Shown here one piece after another: positions 63,360 through 64,000 of a stretch of DNA of 64,000 nt (position 1 is its first letter; each line of letters starts with the position of its first letter). Below the pieces are notes generated by a model. The model did not search any database. It was not told where the DNA came from and saw only the letters and a list, made by a program, of their open reading frames with translations. The DNA lies in contig CM073323.1 of NCBI GenBank assembly GCA_037043015.1, positions 30,500,086 through 30,564,085 of the forward strand, written 5' to 3'. The stretch comes from Bryum argenteum. Taxonomy: Eukaryota; Streptophyta; Bryopsida; Bryales; Bryaceae. Position numbers and translations under genes: made by a program.

Positions 63360-64000
63360 CAAAGAAGTGAGTGACTAACGCGGGGAGATCCTCGAAGCTC
63401 GATTTCAATCGCCATTGCGCTACTTAGGGTATCGCTATCCGCAGCTCGTTGAACAGAGAGTCACAAATAGTCACTGCTCAGGAACCCCTTGATGATGCGC
63501 TTCAGCTTCCTTTTAACTCCAATGTCGTCGTGTCGTAGAGCGAGTCAGGGAAGTTCAACCCTCTCTGATCCTCGCCACCTCGCATGGGGAGAGCAAACAC
63601 AGCCGCTTGAACAATGTGGCGAGCAACACACCGCCACACCCACAACGATCCCCACTGCCGGCTTCGCTTGAGATCATTACTGCCACTACCGCCGGTCAAC
63701 GAAGCTGATACAGTGTTGCCTGGGCTCAAGCCTGGCGCTCGTGGCGCAAGCCCGCTTTGATACCTGGCTGGCGACGGACCATCGCTTCGAATGAGCCCAA
63801 AGTTGACGAGGCTGCAATCACAGACCACAGGTCTCAATATGATCAGCTAGTGGAGTTTGACAGATCCTAACAATCGAAGCTTAGCTCTGATATGGTTTGG
63901 CAATCAAAGATTCGAACAGGAAGTCGCATAAGTAGAGACTACCTTGTGTGTGTGTAGGCGCTTGTGCCTGAAGCTCCAGGCAGATGATCCTCGCTATGTC
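63360..64000. other. Gene-poor stretch of U6, cut by the window end
   Basis: Corresponds to about 1350-1950 of U1 with many small insertions, for example near 63414, 63511, 63583, 63757 and 63881. No gene recognised. Confidence 0.45.

Larger units (their letters stand above)
62329..64000 (+). repeat. Partial tandem unit U6, diverged
   Basis: The start of a sixth unit, running off the window. It aligns to U1-U5 along its length but has many small insertions and deletions, visible roughly every few tens of bases, and one deletion of about 335 bp after 62624. The GAGAGGACG form near 63331 matches U5 only, so U6 sits at the U5 end of the variant ladder. It may be an old edge copy of the array or a stretch of poor consensus. 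Confidence 0.9.

Overview
The window is eukaryotic nuclear DNA. Its coding blocks are split by GT-AG introns, and the best recognised gene is a plant-type, C2-class phospholipase D (PLD). A second block looks like a small membrane protein of a kind I associate with bryophytes, so a moss or other non-vascular land plant is my best guess. That is an inference from family resemblance, not a measurement. I found no rRNA, tRNA, CRISPR array or intact protein-coding gene.

The dominant feature is a large head-to-tail tandem repeat. A unit of about 12.5 kb starts at 1, 12091, 24667, 37238, 49796 and 62329 (arbitrary phase). This gives five units (U1-U5) and the first 1.7 kb of a sixth (U6). U2-U5 are 12576, 12571, 12558 and 12533 bp long and nearly identical. 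In order, each unit holds: a minus-strand membrane-protein pseudogene with two in-frame stops (about 1.2 kb); about 1.4 kb without a recognised gene; a 1.2 kb array of a 17-bp G-rich minisatellite; about 1.2 kb of AT-rich DNA with two internal tandem duplications; a plus-strand PLD pseudogene of nine exons that lacks the N-terminal C2 region and carries a nonsense codon in exon 6; and about 4.3 kb without a recognised gene, which includes a duplicated 45-bp element.

U1 is rearranged. Its minisatellite is followed by an inverted segment (about 3693-6182) that is the reverse complement of the AT-rich flank, the minisatellite and the DNA before it. A 100-base run of N then ends the inversion, and the sequence resumes in forward orientation inside PLD exon 6. 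PLD exons 1-5 are therefore absent from U1. The inverted arm carries several variants typical of U4/U5 rather than of its own forward arm, which argues against a simple fold-back read artefact.

The units differ by a ladder of variants: some split U1-U2 from U3-U5, some U1-U3 from U4-U5, and some mark U5 (and U6) only. The array therefore has polarity. Both pseudogenes share their inactivating mutations across all readable units, so they were broken before the array expanded. Later units add private lesions (U4 exon 3, U5 exons 1 and 8, U6 deletion). Sequence next to the N gap and in U6 is rich in small indels, which could be real decay or poor consensus at contig edges. I see no functional system of cooperating genes here. 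The interest lies in the macrosatellite, its polarity, the inversion and the minisatellite.
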